A stretch of DNA of 64,000 nt from Algoriphagus aquaeductus (GCF_003253485.1 NZ_QKTX01000003.1:186001-250000), one strand, 5' to 3'; positions 1 to 9,616 are shown, numbered from the stretch's first letter. The notes: generated from the sequence alone by a model not told the origin. Program-made: numbers and translations.

Positions 1-1
1 T

Positions 2-601
2 GAGGCAGGCGATCGGATTTTGGCCGTAAATAATATGCCAGTTACCTATTTTGATCAGATGCAAAGTGCGTTGCAGACTTTGAAAAATCAATCTGCTCAG
101 ATAGTTCGTCAACGTGAATCTGGCATGGATACCTTGACGATTCCTGTGACTGAGGAGGCTAGAATTGGAATTGCAGTCAGTCCGTTGATTGAACCTGTCA
201 GGAGGGATTATGGCTTTGGCGAGGCTTTGAGTAAAGGAACTTCAAGAGCATTTGGGGTAGTCATCGTCAATGCAAGAGCTTTGGGTAAAATGTTTACCGG
301 AGAAGTTTCTACCAAAAACGTCAGCGGTCCGATCGGCATGGCAAAAATCTACGGTGCATCATGGGATTGGATCAAATTCTGGAGTATTACGGGGTTGATT
401 TCCATGATTTTGGCCTTTATGAACCTGTTGCCTATTCCGGCATTGGATGGTGGTCATGTCATGTTCCTATTGTATGAAATGGTATCTGGCAGGGCACCTT
501 CAGATAAATTTTTGGAAAATGCGCAAAAGGTTGGGATGGTCATTTTGCTCGCCTTGATGGTCTTTGCGATTGGCAATGATATTCTAAAGCTTTTTAGCTA
601 A
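2..601 (+). CDS. rseP: RIP metalloprotease RseP, C-terminal part (5' end outside window)
   Basis: Carboxy-terminal third of a membrane-embedded site-2 zinc protease. In this family the enzyme cleaves membrane-bound anti-sigma factors or leftover signal peptides inside the bilayer. The frame is open from base 2, so the start and the HExxH zinc site lie upstream of the window. The visible 199 residues show the end of a PDZ domain (EAGDRILAVNN), a soluble stretch, a GPIG segment, then hydrophobic membrane segments. The motif NLLPIPALDGGHV (about visible residues 141-153) carries the Asp that completes zinc binding in S2P enzymes. The gene ends just before a strong terminator, so it is the last gene of its transcript. 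Confidence 0.93.
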   Translation, partial: EAGDRILAVNNMPVTYFDQMQSALQTLKNQSAQIVRQRESGMDTLTIPVTEEARIGIAVSPLIEPVRRDYGFGEALSKGTSRAFGVVIVNARALGKMFTGEVSTKNVSGPIGMAKIYGASWDWIKFWSITGLISMILAFMNLLPIPALDGGHVMFLLYEMVSGRAPSDKFLENAQKVGMVILLALMVFAIGNDILKLFS

Positions 602-947
602 CCTTTCTTAAGATGAAAAGAAAGCCCGGAGCGATTCGGGCTTTTTTCCCTATCTGAGTAAAGAGTAAGTTTAAAAGATACATTGTTTAAGTAACCAAAA
701 ACTGACAATCTAGTCACCTGCCAAAGCTATGCTGTTTTTTTATGGATAAGTTTAAAAGATCAACTTGAATCTTCAACCAGAAAATGAGATTGGATTATCT
801 ATGAAAAAAAAATATTGGAAATCAATTAGTTGTAATTTAATTCTTTTCCACTCGACTAATTTTTTTTGAAATTAATCATAGCTTTGCTTCTTTAGTTTTA
901 GTTTTCTTCATTTTTAGGATTTAGAGAACTTTTTGTCTCACGATAAT
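602..947. other. Intergenic region with a possible promoter for the 948 gene
   Basis: Apart from the rseP terminator this AT-rich stretch has no convincing ORF. The sequence TAGCTTTG at 879-886 matches the Bacteroidota -7 consensus TAnnTTTG exactly, about 60 bases before the ATG at 948. No TTG lies at the usual spacing upstream, so the promoter call is weak. Confidence 0.35.
620..648 (+). terminator. Rho-independent terminator after rseP
   Basis: A 9-bp stem (622-630 with 635-643, one G-U pair) closes a GCGA tetraloop and is followed by a T run. It sits 20 bases after the rseP stop codon. Confidence 0.85.
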
Positions 948-2165
948 ATGAAAAACAGCTTTGGCCTTTGCCTTAAAAACACCATTTTACTCTTGGTGAT
1001 TTTGGGAAGCACCATCTTTCCGATTTTTGCTCAAAATGCAATTCCCGATGTGGATTATATCATTTTATCCAATGGACGCAGGTTTGATGGTTCCTTATTG
1101 CGAAGCGCAGGACAGTTAAATTTTGAGAAGATAGATTTCCTCCGTAGGGGGGAAACCATTTCCTACAGTCCCGGTGAGCTTGAAGCCTTTGGTTTGGGTT
1201 CTGGGGAATATTTTATGTCCTTGGCATTGCCTGATTCCCCGTCGCTCAAATTTGTCCAAGTGCTGGCAAGTGGTCCAGTTTGGCTTTTTCGCTACCAGGG
1301 AGTATTCTATGCAGGGACCAGTCAAGAATTACAAAAATTGGGTGAAACTGGCTCCCAGAAGAAAAACAATCAACATGAAGAGGTTTTGATGAAGTTGATG
1401 ACAGGAGAATGCCTGTCTCAAATCAGGTCTACGATTAAAGGAGTCGATCTGGAGGAAGTTGATTTGGTTTGGCTTTTTACTAAATATTATGACTGCCTTA
1501 AGAATGAAAATACGACCATTTACGGTCAAATCAGACCCGAATTGGTTTGGTCTAAAGTAATTGGGGTCACAGCGTATTCGTCGGGAATAAATTCCAAGCA
1601 GGTTTCGGAATTCAGAAAAGATGTGTTAACCCTATCACCGGTCATTCAAGTGCAGGGAGGAATTCGACTCCATCAAATTCGTAAATACCCAAAGCTGTCA
1701 GCCGAAGCGGCTTTTGCCTATGAGTTTTTTGGATATGAATCGGATTCAAGGTATCAGACGATCAATTTCAGCTATTCGGGAACCCAAAAAATGCGTGTGA
1801 CCATGCTCTCCATTCCCTTACAGTTGAACTATCAATTGGCAAAACAAAAGCGCAGTGAATACTATGTAGGAGGTGGTTTAGGAATGGCAATGTCACGAAC
1901 CAACAGTACTTACGCGATCCGGGATCAGCAGATAGGGGCAATTCCAGTGGTGAGCCTGGAAGAGGGATCCTTTGTGAGTATGAAAGGAACTATGGTTTAT
2001 TATCATGGCAGTGTAGGAGGCCGGTTTTCCATGGCTGGAGGGCAGCAGATTGAAGTTTTTATGCGGACCCGGTTTATGCAGGGTTATTACAGCTTGAAGC
2101 TTCAACAGGACACGAGCATTTACAACCGAGTGGAAGCCGGATTGGGGTTGAATTTTATTTTCTAA
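948..2165 (+). CDS. Putative outer-membrane beta-barrel protein
   Basis: 405-residue exported protein of unknown role. I chose the ATG at 948 rather than the TTG at 933 because a clean signal peptide (KN, hydrophobic core, then FAQ/NA cleavage) begins there. The N-terminal half resembles a small soluble domain. The C-terminal half has alternating hydrophobic and aromatic strands and ends LGLNFIF with a terminal Phe, as outer-membrane barrels do. The next gene, a lipoprotein, starts 4 bases after the stop, so the two are probably one operon and may form a surface complex. No enzymatic motif is visible. Confidence 0.6.
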   Translation: MKNSFGLCLKNTILLLVILGSTIFPIFAQNAIPDVDYIILSNGRRFDGSLLRSAGQLNFEKIDFLRRGETISYSPGELEAFGLGSGEYFMSLALPDSPSLKFVQVLASGPVWLFRYQGVFYAGTSQELQKLGETGSQKKNNQHEEVLMKLMTGECLSQIRSTIKGVDLEEVDLVWLFTKYYDCLKNENTTIYGQIRPELVWSKVIGVTAYSSGINSKQVSEFRKDVLTLSPVIQVQGGIRLHQIRKYPKLSAEAAFAYEFFGYESDSRYQTINFSYSGTQKMRVTMLSIPLQLNYQLAKQKRSEYYVGGGLGMAMSRTNSTYAIRDQQIGAIPVVSLEEGSFVSMKGTMVYYHGSVGGRFSMAGGQQIEVFMRTRFMQGYYSLKLQQDTSIYNRVEAGLGLNFIF

Positions 2166-2169
2166 GGAT

Positions 2170-4206
2170 ATGAAGTCATTTTGGATACTGGTTTTGCCGG
2201 TGATTTTGTTTTTTTCTCTGAGTGGATGTGAGTCACAGGAAGCACTCGAACCGATCAAACATCCCCGGTTTGGGGTAGCATTGGTTCAGGAGGTTTCTGA
2301 AAAAGGAGTACAGTTTGGAGCCAATGTGTTTGAAATTGGTTCGCAGGAAGTGATCGAATATGGATTCGTTTACAGCAAAAACAATATTAATCCCAAGACC
2401 ACTATGGATGATATGGTCAGTGTCAAAGGACGGCCAGGGGATTATTTTGAGCTGTTTGCCAATCATTCTTTGCAAGTTGGGCAGAAATACTATGTGGCGG
2501 CATTTATGAAAACCGAAGACTTGGTGATTTATTCCAAATCCGAGGAATTTGTAAGCCAGGGTTCGGACGGATTCCTGATTACCTCAGTGGAATGGCCAGA
2601 GAAAATCTATAAATTTCAAAGCCTGACGATTAAAGGTCAGCGCTTAAGTCGATCGCTTTCGAACTATCAGGTAAAAATTGATCAATATAATGTCTCCTTT
2701 TCATTATTGGATTCCAATACCTTGATTGTGGATTTGCCCAGTCAACTTTTGACAGAAACCACAGGGAAAGAAAAAGAAGTGGAATTGAATCTACAGGTAG
2801 CAGGGAAGAGCTTTACTCAGAAGAAAATAGTCACCTTTCAAGAGCCCGTATTTGAGAAGTTGCCACTTCAGTTGATCAATTTTGACCAAGAGGTAGTAAT
2901 TAAGGGGGATTTTTTGGATTTGGGACAAATTGGTCTAAAGTATAATTCAATCTTAAGGTCCAGTCTTTCGATTAGCAACAAAAATGAATTCAGATTTTTT
3001 CCTTACAAGGATTATGTAATGGGAGAACACGATGTTCTTGATCCTGATGTAATCGTGACTGTTCGAGGAGTGGAGTATAACCTGGGAAAAGTATTTAAAA
3101 TCAAGCCAACACAGTTGCTGGATTCTGAAATTGTATTCAAAAACAACCGATTTGTTCTTCGCGGCAGTAATTTTTCAACTCGTTCTGGGCCAGAGGATAA
3201 TCAATTCATAGGGGAAACTGGTGAGAGATTGAACTTTGTTGTTGAAAAGGCATATCCGGATAGCTTGATTATTAATCTCCATTCCATGGAATACAGTGGT
3301 CGGGATTTTTCATTTCAGGTCAAAAATTTTGGTAGCCTTTCCAATTCTGTAAAAGTAAAAGTGGAGATCCCCGGGATTAGACTTAAAAGTTCAGGATTGC
3401 AGCATTATATCGAGGATATTCGGGGAATTATCCAGCAAGGTGATTTTGGATATGCCATAACTTCCAAATATATCTTCCAGTATGACTTTTCGTCTCTACC
3501 TATCCAAATCCAACAGATTTCTACATTGCCTTCATACAGCAGTATCTATGGTCATTCGATTATTTCAGCTACCGAAAGCTATTTTGTGGTAGGTGGAGGC
3601 ATTAGTCTTGATCGATCTTCAAGTCCTGTTTATCTGTATTCGATAGAAAATAAACAATGGGAAAATCTTTCACTTTTACCAACATCAAATAGCTCTTTTT
3701 CAAGAATTTATGAAGTAAATGATGGGATTGTATTTGAAGGAGGGATAACCTATTCTGAAAACTCATCTGAACGAATCGATAATAATGAAAGGTGGCTTTA
3801 TTCAATTCGGGAAAAAAAATGGAAGCAACTTGCAAGTACCCAAACCATTGGTTCTTCGACTTTATTTAGTTTGGGTCAACAGCATTTTGGTATTTTCTAC
3901 AATGAAATGAACGGAAATCGAGAATTGTATCAGAAAACAGGCATGGAGGATTCTTGGCAGTTTGTGAAAAAAGTAGATGTCAGTCTGGGTGGTATTATTC
4001 AGGACAACCCAATGGTTATTGACAATAAGGTATATTTTTCGAGCATATATCATCCAATAGTTGAATTTGATCTCATGACTAAAAACTTTAGAAATATTGG
4101 TAACATGTCTGCAGAGCCGCACAATTATCCAATGTTTAGAAAAGGGAAATCGTTGTGGTTTATTTTTGGAAATTCTATATACGATTTCCGCCCTGACCTG
4201 CTTTAA
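2170..4206 (+). CDS. IPT/TIG-like and kelch-like surface lipoprotein
   Basis: 678-residue lipoprotein with an SPII signal ending LSGC (lipidation at Cys20). Residues about 40-120 look like a fibronectin/Ig-type fold. From about 125 there are repeated beta-sandwich segments of IPT/TIG style (FLITSVEWPEKIYKFQSLTI and similar). The last 270 residues contain WENLSLLP, WKQLAS and WQFVKK blades typical of kelch propellers. It follows the putative outer-membrane barrel by 4 bases. A role in surface binding or adhesion is an inference; no catalytic site is seen. Confidence 0.6.
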   Translation: MKSFWILVLPVILFFSLSGCESQEALEPIKHPRFGVALVQEVSEKGVQFGANVFEIGSQEVIEYGFVYSKNNINPKTTMDDMVSVKGRPGDYFELFANHSLQVGQKYYVAAFMKTEDLVIYSKSEEFVSQGSDGFLITSVEWPEKIYKFQSLTIKGQRLSRSLSNYQVKIDQYNVSFSLLDSNTLIVDLPSQLLTETTGKEKEVELNLQVAGKSFTQKKIVTFQEPVFEKLPLQLINFDQEVVIKGDFLDLGQIGLKYNSILRSSLSISNKNEFRFFPYKDYVMGEHDVLDPDVIVTVRGVEYNLGKVFKIKPTQLLDSEIVFKNNRFVLRGSNFSTRSGPEDNQFIGETGERLNFVVEKAYPDSLIINLHSMEYSGRDFSFQVKNFGSLSNSVKVKVEIPGIRLKSSGLQHYIEDIRGIIQQGDFGYAITSKYIFQYDFSSLPIQIQQISTLPSYSSIYGHSIISATESYFVVGGGISLDRSSSPVYLYSIENKQWENLSLLPTSNSSFSRIYEVNDGIVFEGGITYSENSSERIDNNERWLYSIREKKWKQLASTQTIGSSTLFSLGQQHFGIFYNEMNGNRELYQKTGMEDSWQFVKKVDVSLGGIIQDNPMVIDNKVYFSSIYHPIVEFDLMTKNFRNIGNMSAEPHNYPMFRKGKSLWFIFGNSIYDFRPDLL

Positions 4207-4267
4207 GAAAAATGAAGTCCTGCCAATTTGTCGACAAAACCTTTTGGCATCTCTATTGAACCTTTTG

Positions 4268-4300
4268 GAAGAACCTTCGCATATTGAAGGTTCTTCTTTT
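4268..4300 (+). terminator. Rho-independent terminator after the lipoprotein gene
   Basis: A perfect 11-bp stem (4268-4278 with 4286-4296) with a 7-base loop is followed by TTTT. It separates the OMP/lipoprotein operon from lon. Confidence 0.88.
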
Positions 4301-4315
4301 ATTTTAGCTAATTCG

Positions 4316-4332
4316 TGACAGCCCTGCTGTCA
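4316..4332 (+). promoter_or_regulatory. Perfect inverted repeat upstream of lon, candidate operator
   Basis: TGACAGCCCTGCTGTCA is a perfect 7-3-7 inverted repeat ending 10 bases before the lon ATG. Its position would let a bound regulator block transcription or translation of lon. It has no T run and is distinct from the terminator just upstream. The regulator is unknown. Confidence 0.45.
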
Positions 4333-4342
4333 ATCTGTCTAT

Positions 4343-6820
4343 ATGAGCCAATTCGAAAATTCATTATTCCAAAATCTTATGAACGGCGATTATGCCGGTG
4401 AGGGAGACCTTATTCAGTTGATCACCGACGAAGAAGAGGAGGAAACGGGTAGGGAGGAGTTTGAGGATGAGATCCCGATACTTTCTGTACGCAATACAGT
4501 TCTTTTTCCCGGAGTGGTGATCCCGATTACCGTGGGCCGGCAACGGTCTATCCGCTTGGTGAAAAAAGCCCAAAAAGGAAATAAGCTGATCGGTGTGTGC
4601 GCACAGCTCAACCCCAATCATGACGATCCATCGTGGGAAGACATCTACCAAGTAGGCACGCTGGCCAAAATCATCAAAATGATCGTGCTTCCTGATGGCA
4701 ATACCACCATTATTATTCAGGGCAAAAAGCGATTCAAAATTCGCGAGCAGGTCACTGATGACCCCTATTTTATCGCCAAAGTCGACTACCTGGAGGAGAA
4801 TTTCCCAAGAAATTCCAAGAAAATCAAAGCGCTCGAAGAGTCACTCAAAGACGCGGCGACAAAGATCCTTCATCTCAACCCGGAGATCCCACGTGAAGCG
4901 CAGGTGGCCTTGGATAATATCGACAATACGCCTTTCCTGACGCACTTCCTTTCTTCCAATATCAATGCGCCCGTCGAAGCCAAACAGCGCCTTCTTGAGA
5001 TCAATGACGGGGTGGAGCGGGCCACGCTTTTGCTTGAGTTCATGATGAAAGACATCCAGATGCTGGAGTTGAAGTCGGAGATCCAAAAGAAGGTACATAC
5101 TGATATTGACCAACAGCAGCGGGATTATTTCCTTCGTCAACAAATGAAGGTACTTCAAACCGAACTCGGAGAAGAAGGGCCCGAGAAAGAAGTGGAAGAT
5201 CTTCGTGTCCGAGGGGAAAAGAAAAACTGGCCGCTGGAAGTCAAGAAGCATTTTGAAAAAGAGTTGGATAAAATCCTACGGATCAATCCATCTGCTGCCG
5301 AATATCCCATCGCGCTGAACTATGCGGAGACCATGGTTGAATTGCCTTGGAATGAGTTTACCCAGGATAATTTTGACCTGAAGCATGCCCGTGCCATTCT
5401 TGACTCGGATCATTTTGGGCTGGAAAAGGTCAAGGATAGAATCATTGAGTACCTGGCCGTATTGAAATTAAAGAATGACCTCAAAGGCCCAATTCTTTGC
5501 CTTTACGGACCTCCAGGTGTGGGTAAAACTTCTTTGGGGAAATCCATAGCTTCCGCCTTGGGGAGAAAATACATCCGAATGTCGCTGGGCGGCCTGCATG
5601 ATGAGGCTGAGATCCGTGGACATCGGAAGACTTACGTGGGAGCAATGCCCGGTAAGATCATCCAAAACATGAAAAAGGTGAAAATCTCCAATCCGGTCTA
5701 TGTACTGGATGAGATCGATAAGCTTTCTTCAGACTTCAGAGGAGATCCTTCTTCTGCATTTTTGGAAGTCTTGGATCCGGAGCAAAACAGTGCATTCTTG
5801 GACAACTACCTCGAGGTCGAGTACGACCTGAGTAAGGTGCTGTTTATCGCTACGGCCAACTCTCTGGATACCATTCAGCCAGCACTTCGAGACCGTATGG
5901 AAATCATTGAAGTCACGGGCTACACGCAAGAAGAAAAACTGGAGATTGCCAAGCGCCACCTGGTGCCGAAGCAGCGCAAAGAACATGGTTTGAAATCCAA
6001 GGATGTTTCCTTTGAAAAGGCCGCCTTGGTCAAGATCATTGAAGACTATACCCGAGAATCCGGAGTCAGAAGCTTGGAGCGTGCCATTGGAAAAGTCATC
6101 CGAAACATCGCCAAGTCTATAGCCATGGAAGAGGAGTACGAGCGTAAGATCACCCCTGAAGCGGTTCGGAAGATTTTGGGTTCGGAGATTTTTGACAAGG
6201 AAACATATCAGGACAACAGTGTCGCCGGCGTGGTGACCGGGCTGGCTTGGACCAGTGTGGGTGGGGAAATACTGTTTATTGAAACCAGTTTGAGCAAAGG
6301 TAGAGGGAAATTGACCCTCTCCGGGCAGTTGGGTGAGGTAATGAAAGAGTCTGCCATGACAGCACTTTCCTACTTGAGATCCAAAGCCGAAAAATTGGGA
6401 ATTGATCACCGGGTTTTTGAGCAGTACGATCTCCATATCCACGTACCTGCCGGTGCTGTGCCTAAAGATGGCCCATCTGCGGGGATTACGATGTTGACCG
6501 CTATGGCCTCGGTCTATACCCAGCGACGTGTCAAAGCAAAAGTCGCCATGACCGGGGAGATAAGCCTCATTGGAAAAGTAATGCCTGTCGGGGGAATCAA
6601 AGAAAAAATCTTAGCTGCCAAACGTGCCGGAATCAAAGAAATCATCCTTTGCAAAAAGAACAAGCGGGATATCGAGGAAATTGATCCACAGTATGTCAAA
6701 GGAGTAGAATTCCATTTTGTAGACAAAGTGGATGAAGTATTGGAGATTGCCCTGACCAAAACCAAAGTAGAAAATCCGTTGAAGTTTTCCCTGACTTCAG
6801 AGTCAAAGTCCAGTCTATAA
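4343..6820 (+). CDS. lon: ATP-dependent protease Lon
   Basis: 825-residue cytosolic serine protease that unfolds and degrades damaged and regulatory proteins. Domains in order are an acidic leader, the LON substrate-binding domain (about 45-240), a helical/coiled part, and the AAA+ module with Walker A GPPGVGKT at 389-396 and Walker B YVLDEID at 453-459. The peptidase domain has catalytic Ser712 in PKDGPSAG and Lys755 in GGIKEK, in the same spacing as E. coli Ser679/Lys722. Length is normal for the family. A palindrome lies just before the ATG and a terminator follows. hslU is the next gene. Confidence 0.98.
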   Translation: MSQFENSLFQNLMNGDYAGEGDLIQLITDEEEEETGREEFEDEIPILSVRNTVLFPGVVIPITVGRQRSIRLVKKAQKGNKLIGVCAQLNPNHDDPSWEDIYQVGTLAKIIKMIVLPDGNTTIIIQGKKRFKIREQVTDDPYFIAKVDYLEENFPRNSKKIKALEESLKDAATKILHLNPEIPREAQVALDNIDNTPFLTHFLSSNINAPVEAKQRLLEINDGVERATLLLEFMMKDIQMLELKSEIQKKVHTDIDQQQRDYFLRQQMKVLQTELGEEGPEKEVEDLRVRGEKKNWPLEVKKHFEKELDKILRINPSAAEYPIALNYAETMVELPWNEFTQDNFDLKHARAILDSDHFGLEKVKDRIIEYLAVLKLKNDLKGPILCLYGPPGVGKTSLGKSIASALGRKYIRMSLGGLHDEAEIRGHRKTYVGAMPGKIIQNMKKVKISNPVYVLDEIDKLSSDFRGDPSSAFLEVLDPEQNSAFLDNYLEVEYDLSKVLFIATANSLDTIQPALRDRMEIIEVTGYTQEEKLEIAKRHLVPKQRKEHGLKSKDVSFEKAALVKIIEDYTRESGVRSLERAIGKVIRNIAKSIAMEEEYERKITPEAVRKILGSEIFDKETYQDNSVAGVVTGLAWTSVGGEILFIETSLSKGRGKLTLSGQLGEVMKESAMTALSYLRSKAEKLGIDHRVFEQYDLHIHVPAGAVPKDGPSAGITMLTAMASVYTQRRVKAKVAMTGEISLIGKVMPVGGIKEKILAAKRAGIKEIILCKKNKRDIEEIDPQYVKGVEFHFVDKVDEVLEIALTKTKVENPLKFSLTSESKSSL

Positions 6821-6835
6821 GGATTCCTTTCGGAG

Positions 6836-6870
6836 AATGGCCTCCTTGAACACATGGAGGCCATTTTTCT
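6836..6870 (+). terminator. Rho-independent terminator after lon
   Basis: A perfect 10-bp stem (6836-6845 with 6856-6865) with a 10-base loop is followed by a T-rich stretch. It implies that hslU has its own promoter or depends on read-through. Confidence 0.85.
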
Positions 6871-6912
6871 TTTGGAAGCCGATTTGGCTCCATTTAACTA
6901 AACCACAACAAC

Positions 6913-8310
6913 ATGAATTCAATCGAATCACTTACTCCCAGACAGATTGTTGAAGAGTTGGATAAATACATTATCGGGCAGAAAGACGCCAAGCGAAACG
7001 TGGCAATCGCCTTACGAAACCGAATCCGTCGCATGATGGTCAAGTCTGATATTCAAAAGGACATCGTCCCCAACAATATCCTCATGATCGGTAGTACCGG
7101 TGTCGGAAAAACCGAAATAGCCAGGAGATTGGCAAAGATTGCCCAAGCACCGTTCACCAAAGTAGAAGCTTCCAAATTTACTGAAGTAGGATACGTCGGC
7201 AGGGATGTGGAAAGTATGGTCAGGGATCTGGTCGAACAGAGTGTCCATCTAGTCAGAGAAGTGAAAAAGGAAGAGGTGAAAGTCAAGGCAGCCGATGCGG
7301 TGGAGGAAGTGATTCTGGATATTCTGATTCCTCCGGTAAAAAGCGCCGGCTTTACCAGACCGATGTCCATCAGTACTGAATTGGATACAGATCCCAACTC
7401 TGATTCAGAATTGAATGAGCGTACTCGTGAGCGGTTCCGTGAAAAATTGAGAAATGGTGAGCTGGACGAGCGAAAAATCGAAATTAATGTCAAAGCCAGT
7501 TCCCCCGTGGGAATTGGCATGATCGGCAACGGCATGATGGATGACGCAAGCATGGCCGGGCTTCAGGATATGATTTCAGGGATGATGCCCAAGAAAACCA
7601 AGAAGCGGAAACTCACCATTGCAGAAGCTCGCAAAGTCCTCCTGGAAGAGGAAATGTCCAAGTTGATTGACTTTGATGAGGTCAAGGAAGAAGCGATTCG
7701 TTTGGCGGAAAATAATGGAATCATTTTTATCGATGAGATCGATAAGATTGCTTCCAAGTCTGGAAAAAACGGAGGGGGGCCTGATGTCAGCCGAGAAGGA
7801 GTGCAGCGCGACTTACTTCCTATTGTCGAAGGATCCAGCGTGAACACCAAATACGGAGTGATCAATACAGACCACATTCTCTTTATTGCAGCAGGAGCTT
7901 TTCACGTAAGCAAGCCTTCAGATTTGATCCCTGAGCTTCAAGGTCGATTCCCAATCCGAGTAGAGCTTCAGAGTTTGACCCAAGAGGATTTTTCTCGGAT
8001 TCTGCGTGAACCCAAAAATGCCCTCACCAAGCAATACATGGCGCTATTTGAAGCAGAACAAGTTTTCTTGGATTTTACCGAGGATGCGGTGGAGGAGATT
8101 GCACGACTGGCATTTTTGATCAATCAGGAAGTGGAAAATATCGGAGCCCGTCGACTGCACACTGTGATGAGTCACTTATTGAATGATTTTCTCTTTGAAG
8201 TTCCAGATCTGATTGAGCCTAATTCCAAAATCATGGTGACCAAAGAAATGGTCGAGCAGCGACTCAGTACTTTGGTGAAAAACAGGGATTTGTCCCAGTA
8301 TATTCTTTAA
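6913..8310 (+). CDS. hslU: ATP-dependent protease ATPase subunit HslU
   Basis: 465-residue AAA+ unfoldase that feeds proteins into the HslV peptidase. The start LTPRQIVEELDKYIIGQKDAKRNVA is characteristic of HslU. Walker A GSTGVGKT is at 60-67 and Walker B IIFIDE at 270-275. The inserted I-domain lies between them, with a Met/Gly-rich segment (GIGMIGNGMMDD). The protein ends LSQYIL, close to the usual HslU tail that docks into HslV. No hslV gene lies next to it or elsewhere in the window, so the partner must be encoded outside if the complex forms. Confidence 0.96.
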   Translation: MNSIESLTPRQIVEELDKYIIGQKDAKRNVAIALRNRIRRMMVKSDIQKDIVPNNILMIGSTGVGKTEIARRLAKIAQAPFTKVEASKFTEVGYVGRDVESMVRDLVEQSVHLVREVKKEEVKVKAADAVEEVILDILIPPVKSAGFTRPMSISTELDTDPNSDSELNERTRERFREKLRNGELDERKIEINVKASSPVGIGMIGNGMMDDASMAGLQDMISGMMPKKTKKRKLTIAEARKVLLEEEMSKLIDFDEVKEEAIRLAENNGIIFIDEIDKIASKSGKNGGGPDVSREGVQRDLLPIVEGSSVNTKYGVINTDHILFIAAGAFHVSKPSDLIPELQGRFPIRVELQSLTQEDFSRILREPKNALTKQYMALFEAEQVFLDFTEDAVEEIARLAFLINQEVENIGARRLHTVMSHLLNDFLFEVPDLIEPNSKIMVTKEMVEQRLSTLVKNRDLSQYIL

Positions 8311-8322
8311 GCTTGAGGATGA

Positions 8323-8343
8323 TTAAAAGTAATTGACTTTTAA
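8323..8343 (+). repeat. AT-rich inverted repeat before the SDR gene
   Basis: TTAAAAGT and ACTTTTAA form a perfect 8-bp inverted repeat around a 5-base loop, between hslU and the ATG at 8349. It could be a weak attenuator or a regulator site. There is no T run after it. Confidence 0.3.
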
Positions 8344-8348
8344 GGCAT

Positions 8349-9074
8349 ATGCGTACACTTCTTATCCTAACCGGTCATACCAAAGGACTGGGGCATGCGA
8401 TTTTGGATGTATTCCTTTCCTTGGAGTCTGTCCAAGTCGTAGCGTTATCAAGAACTTCACTCGACCTGGCCCATTCCAATTTGAAAGAAATTCAATTGGA
8501 CTTGAGTGACCTTGATGCCCTGGAAGCCACTATTCCGAAGGTATTTCCGAAAGCAGAAGGTTTTGAAAGATGCATTTTGATCAACAACGCAGGTTGGATT
8601 GGGGAAGTAAAGCCAGTGGGGAAACTTAATCCCAAGGGCATCCAAAGAGCCATGAATGTGAACCTCTTGGCCCCAATGACGCTGACAGATGCTTTTGTGA
8701 AAGCCTATCGGAATCATCAGGCTGAAAAAATCATTTTAAACGTCAGCTCGGGTGCTGCCCAAAAGCCTTTGCCTGGCTGGAGTGAGTATTGTACAGGTAA
8801 AGCGGGATTGGCGATGTTTTCCAAAGTGGCTCATGAGGAATTGAATGGATTGGGATTCCGGGTGTTTTCAGTAGCCCCTGGGATAGTGGATACCGGGATG
8901 CAGTCAGAAATAAGAAGGGCCGATCAACAGGATTTTCCTGCCTTGGAACGCTTCATTGGCTATAAATCAGAAGGGAAACTCAGTACTCCGGAGGAAGTGG
9001 CAGCTAAAATTTTTCAGTTGATTTCTCATCCGGAGCTTTTCCCTGAAGTAGTGCAGGATGTGAGAAATTATTAA
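8349..9074 (+). CDS. Short-chain dehydrogenase/reductase (SDR)
   Basis: 241-residue classical SDR, probably NADP-dependent. The Rossmann glycine motif TGHTKGLG is at 8-15, NNAG at 79-82, the catalytic Ser at 133-134, and YxxxK as Tyr147/Lys151. PGIVDTGMQ after strand 6 is typical of the sepiapterin-reductase/benzil-reductase branch, but the substrate cannot be read from the sequence. Its last codon overlaps the convergent phosphohistidine-phosphatase gene by 4 bases. Confidence 0.85.
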   Translation: MRTLLILTGHTKGLGHAILDVFLSLESVQVVALSRTSLDLAHSNLKEIQLDLSDLDALEATIPKVFPKAEGFERCILINNAGWIGEVKPVGKLNPKGIQRAMNVNLLAPMTLTDAFVKAYRNHQAEKIILNVSSGAAQKPLPGWSEYCTGKAGLAMFSKVAHEELNGLGFRVFSVAPGIVDTGMQSEIRRADQQDFPALERFIGYKSEGKLSTPEEVAAKIFQLISHPELFPEVVQDVRNY

Positions 9075-9562
9075 CCCTTTTTCTTTGGGTAATCGACAAA
9101 CCACACTTGGGCGGTTTTAGGGCTCAGTTCATTCCAATGTTCTGACTTTAAAGTGAAGCCAAATTGACCTGAAGTGGGAAGATTGTCCAAGTTCCCTCCC
9201 AAATATTCGATCAAATCGTTAAGCCCAGGATTATGTCCAAAAATTAGCATAGTGTTTTTGGAGTCTTTTTGAAGATGGATATATTTCAAAATGGTAGATG
9301 GGCTGGAGTGATATAAGTTATTTTCCCAAGAGATTTCCTGAACAGGAAATTCAAGTTCCTGAGCAGTGATCAAGGCGGTTTCAGCTGCCCGTTTTGCAGT
9401 AGATGAGAGAATGATGTCGGGTTTTATCCCCCTTTTTTTAAGTCTCTTGGCCATCATAGGGGCATCCCGCTTTCCCCTATCGGCAAGTGGGCGGTCATGG
9501 TCGCTTAGCCAGGGATTATCCCAAGCAGATTTGGCATGTCGGATCAAAATAATTTTCTTCAT
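9071..9562 (-). CDS. SixA-type histidine phosphatase
   Basis: 163-residue member of the histidine phosphatase superfamily. The RHA motif places the phospho-accepting His at residue 9, with RPLADRG following, the conserved STAKRAAETA helix, and the second His at 110 in FGHNPG. The short length without the extra loops of phosphoglycerate mutases fits the SixA group, which dephosphorylates protein histidines. The natural substrate is unknown. It is transcribed towards the SDR gene and divergently from the cold-shock gene. Confidence 0.85.
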   Translation of the reverse strand: MKKIILIRHAKSAWDNPWLSDHDRPLADRGKRDAPMMAKRLKKRGIKPDIILSSTAKRAAETALITAQELEFPVQEISWENNLYHSSPSTILKYIHLQKDSKNTMLIFGHNPGLNDLIEYLGGNLDNLPTSGQFGFTLKSEHWNELSPKTAQVWFVDYPKKKG

Positions 9563-9585
9563 TTTGGCAGAAAAAAAACGATTAT

Positions 9586-9616
9586 TTTGTTTTTTTTAAT
9601 CAAATATTTACATTTA
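9586..9616 (+). promoter_or_regulatory. Predicted Bacteroidota promoter of the cold-shock gene
   Basis: TTTG (9586-9589), 19 bases, then TACATTTA (9609-9616) match the -33/-7 consensus with one mismatch. The element lies 34 bases before the ATG, leaving a short leader. Confidence 0.55.

Noticed and set aside
5729-6442. 237-codon minus-strand ORF inside lon
   Set aside because: It lies entirely within the conserved AAA+ and protease coding region of lon and has no family features.
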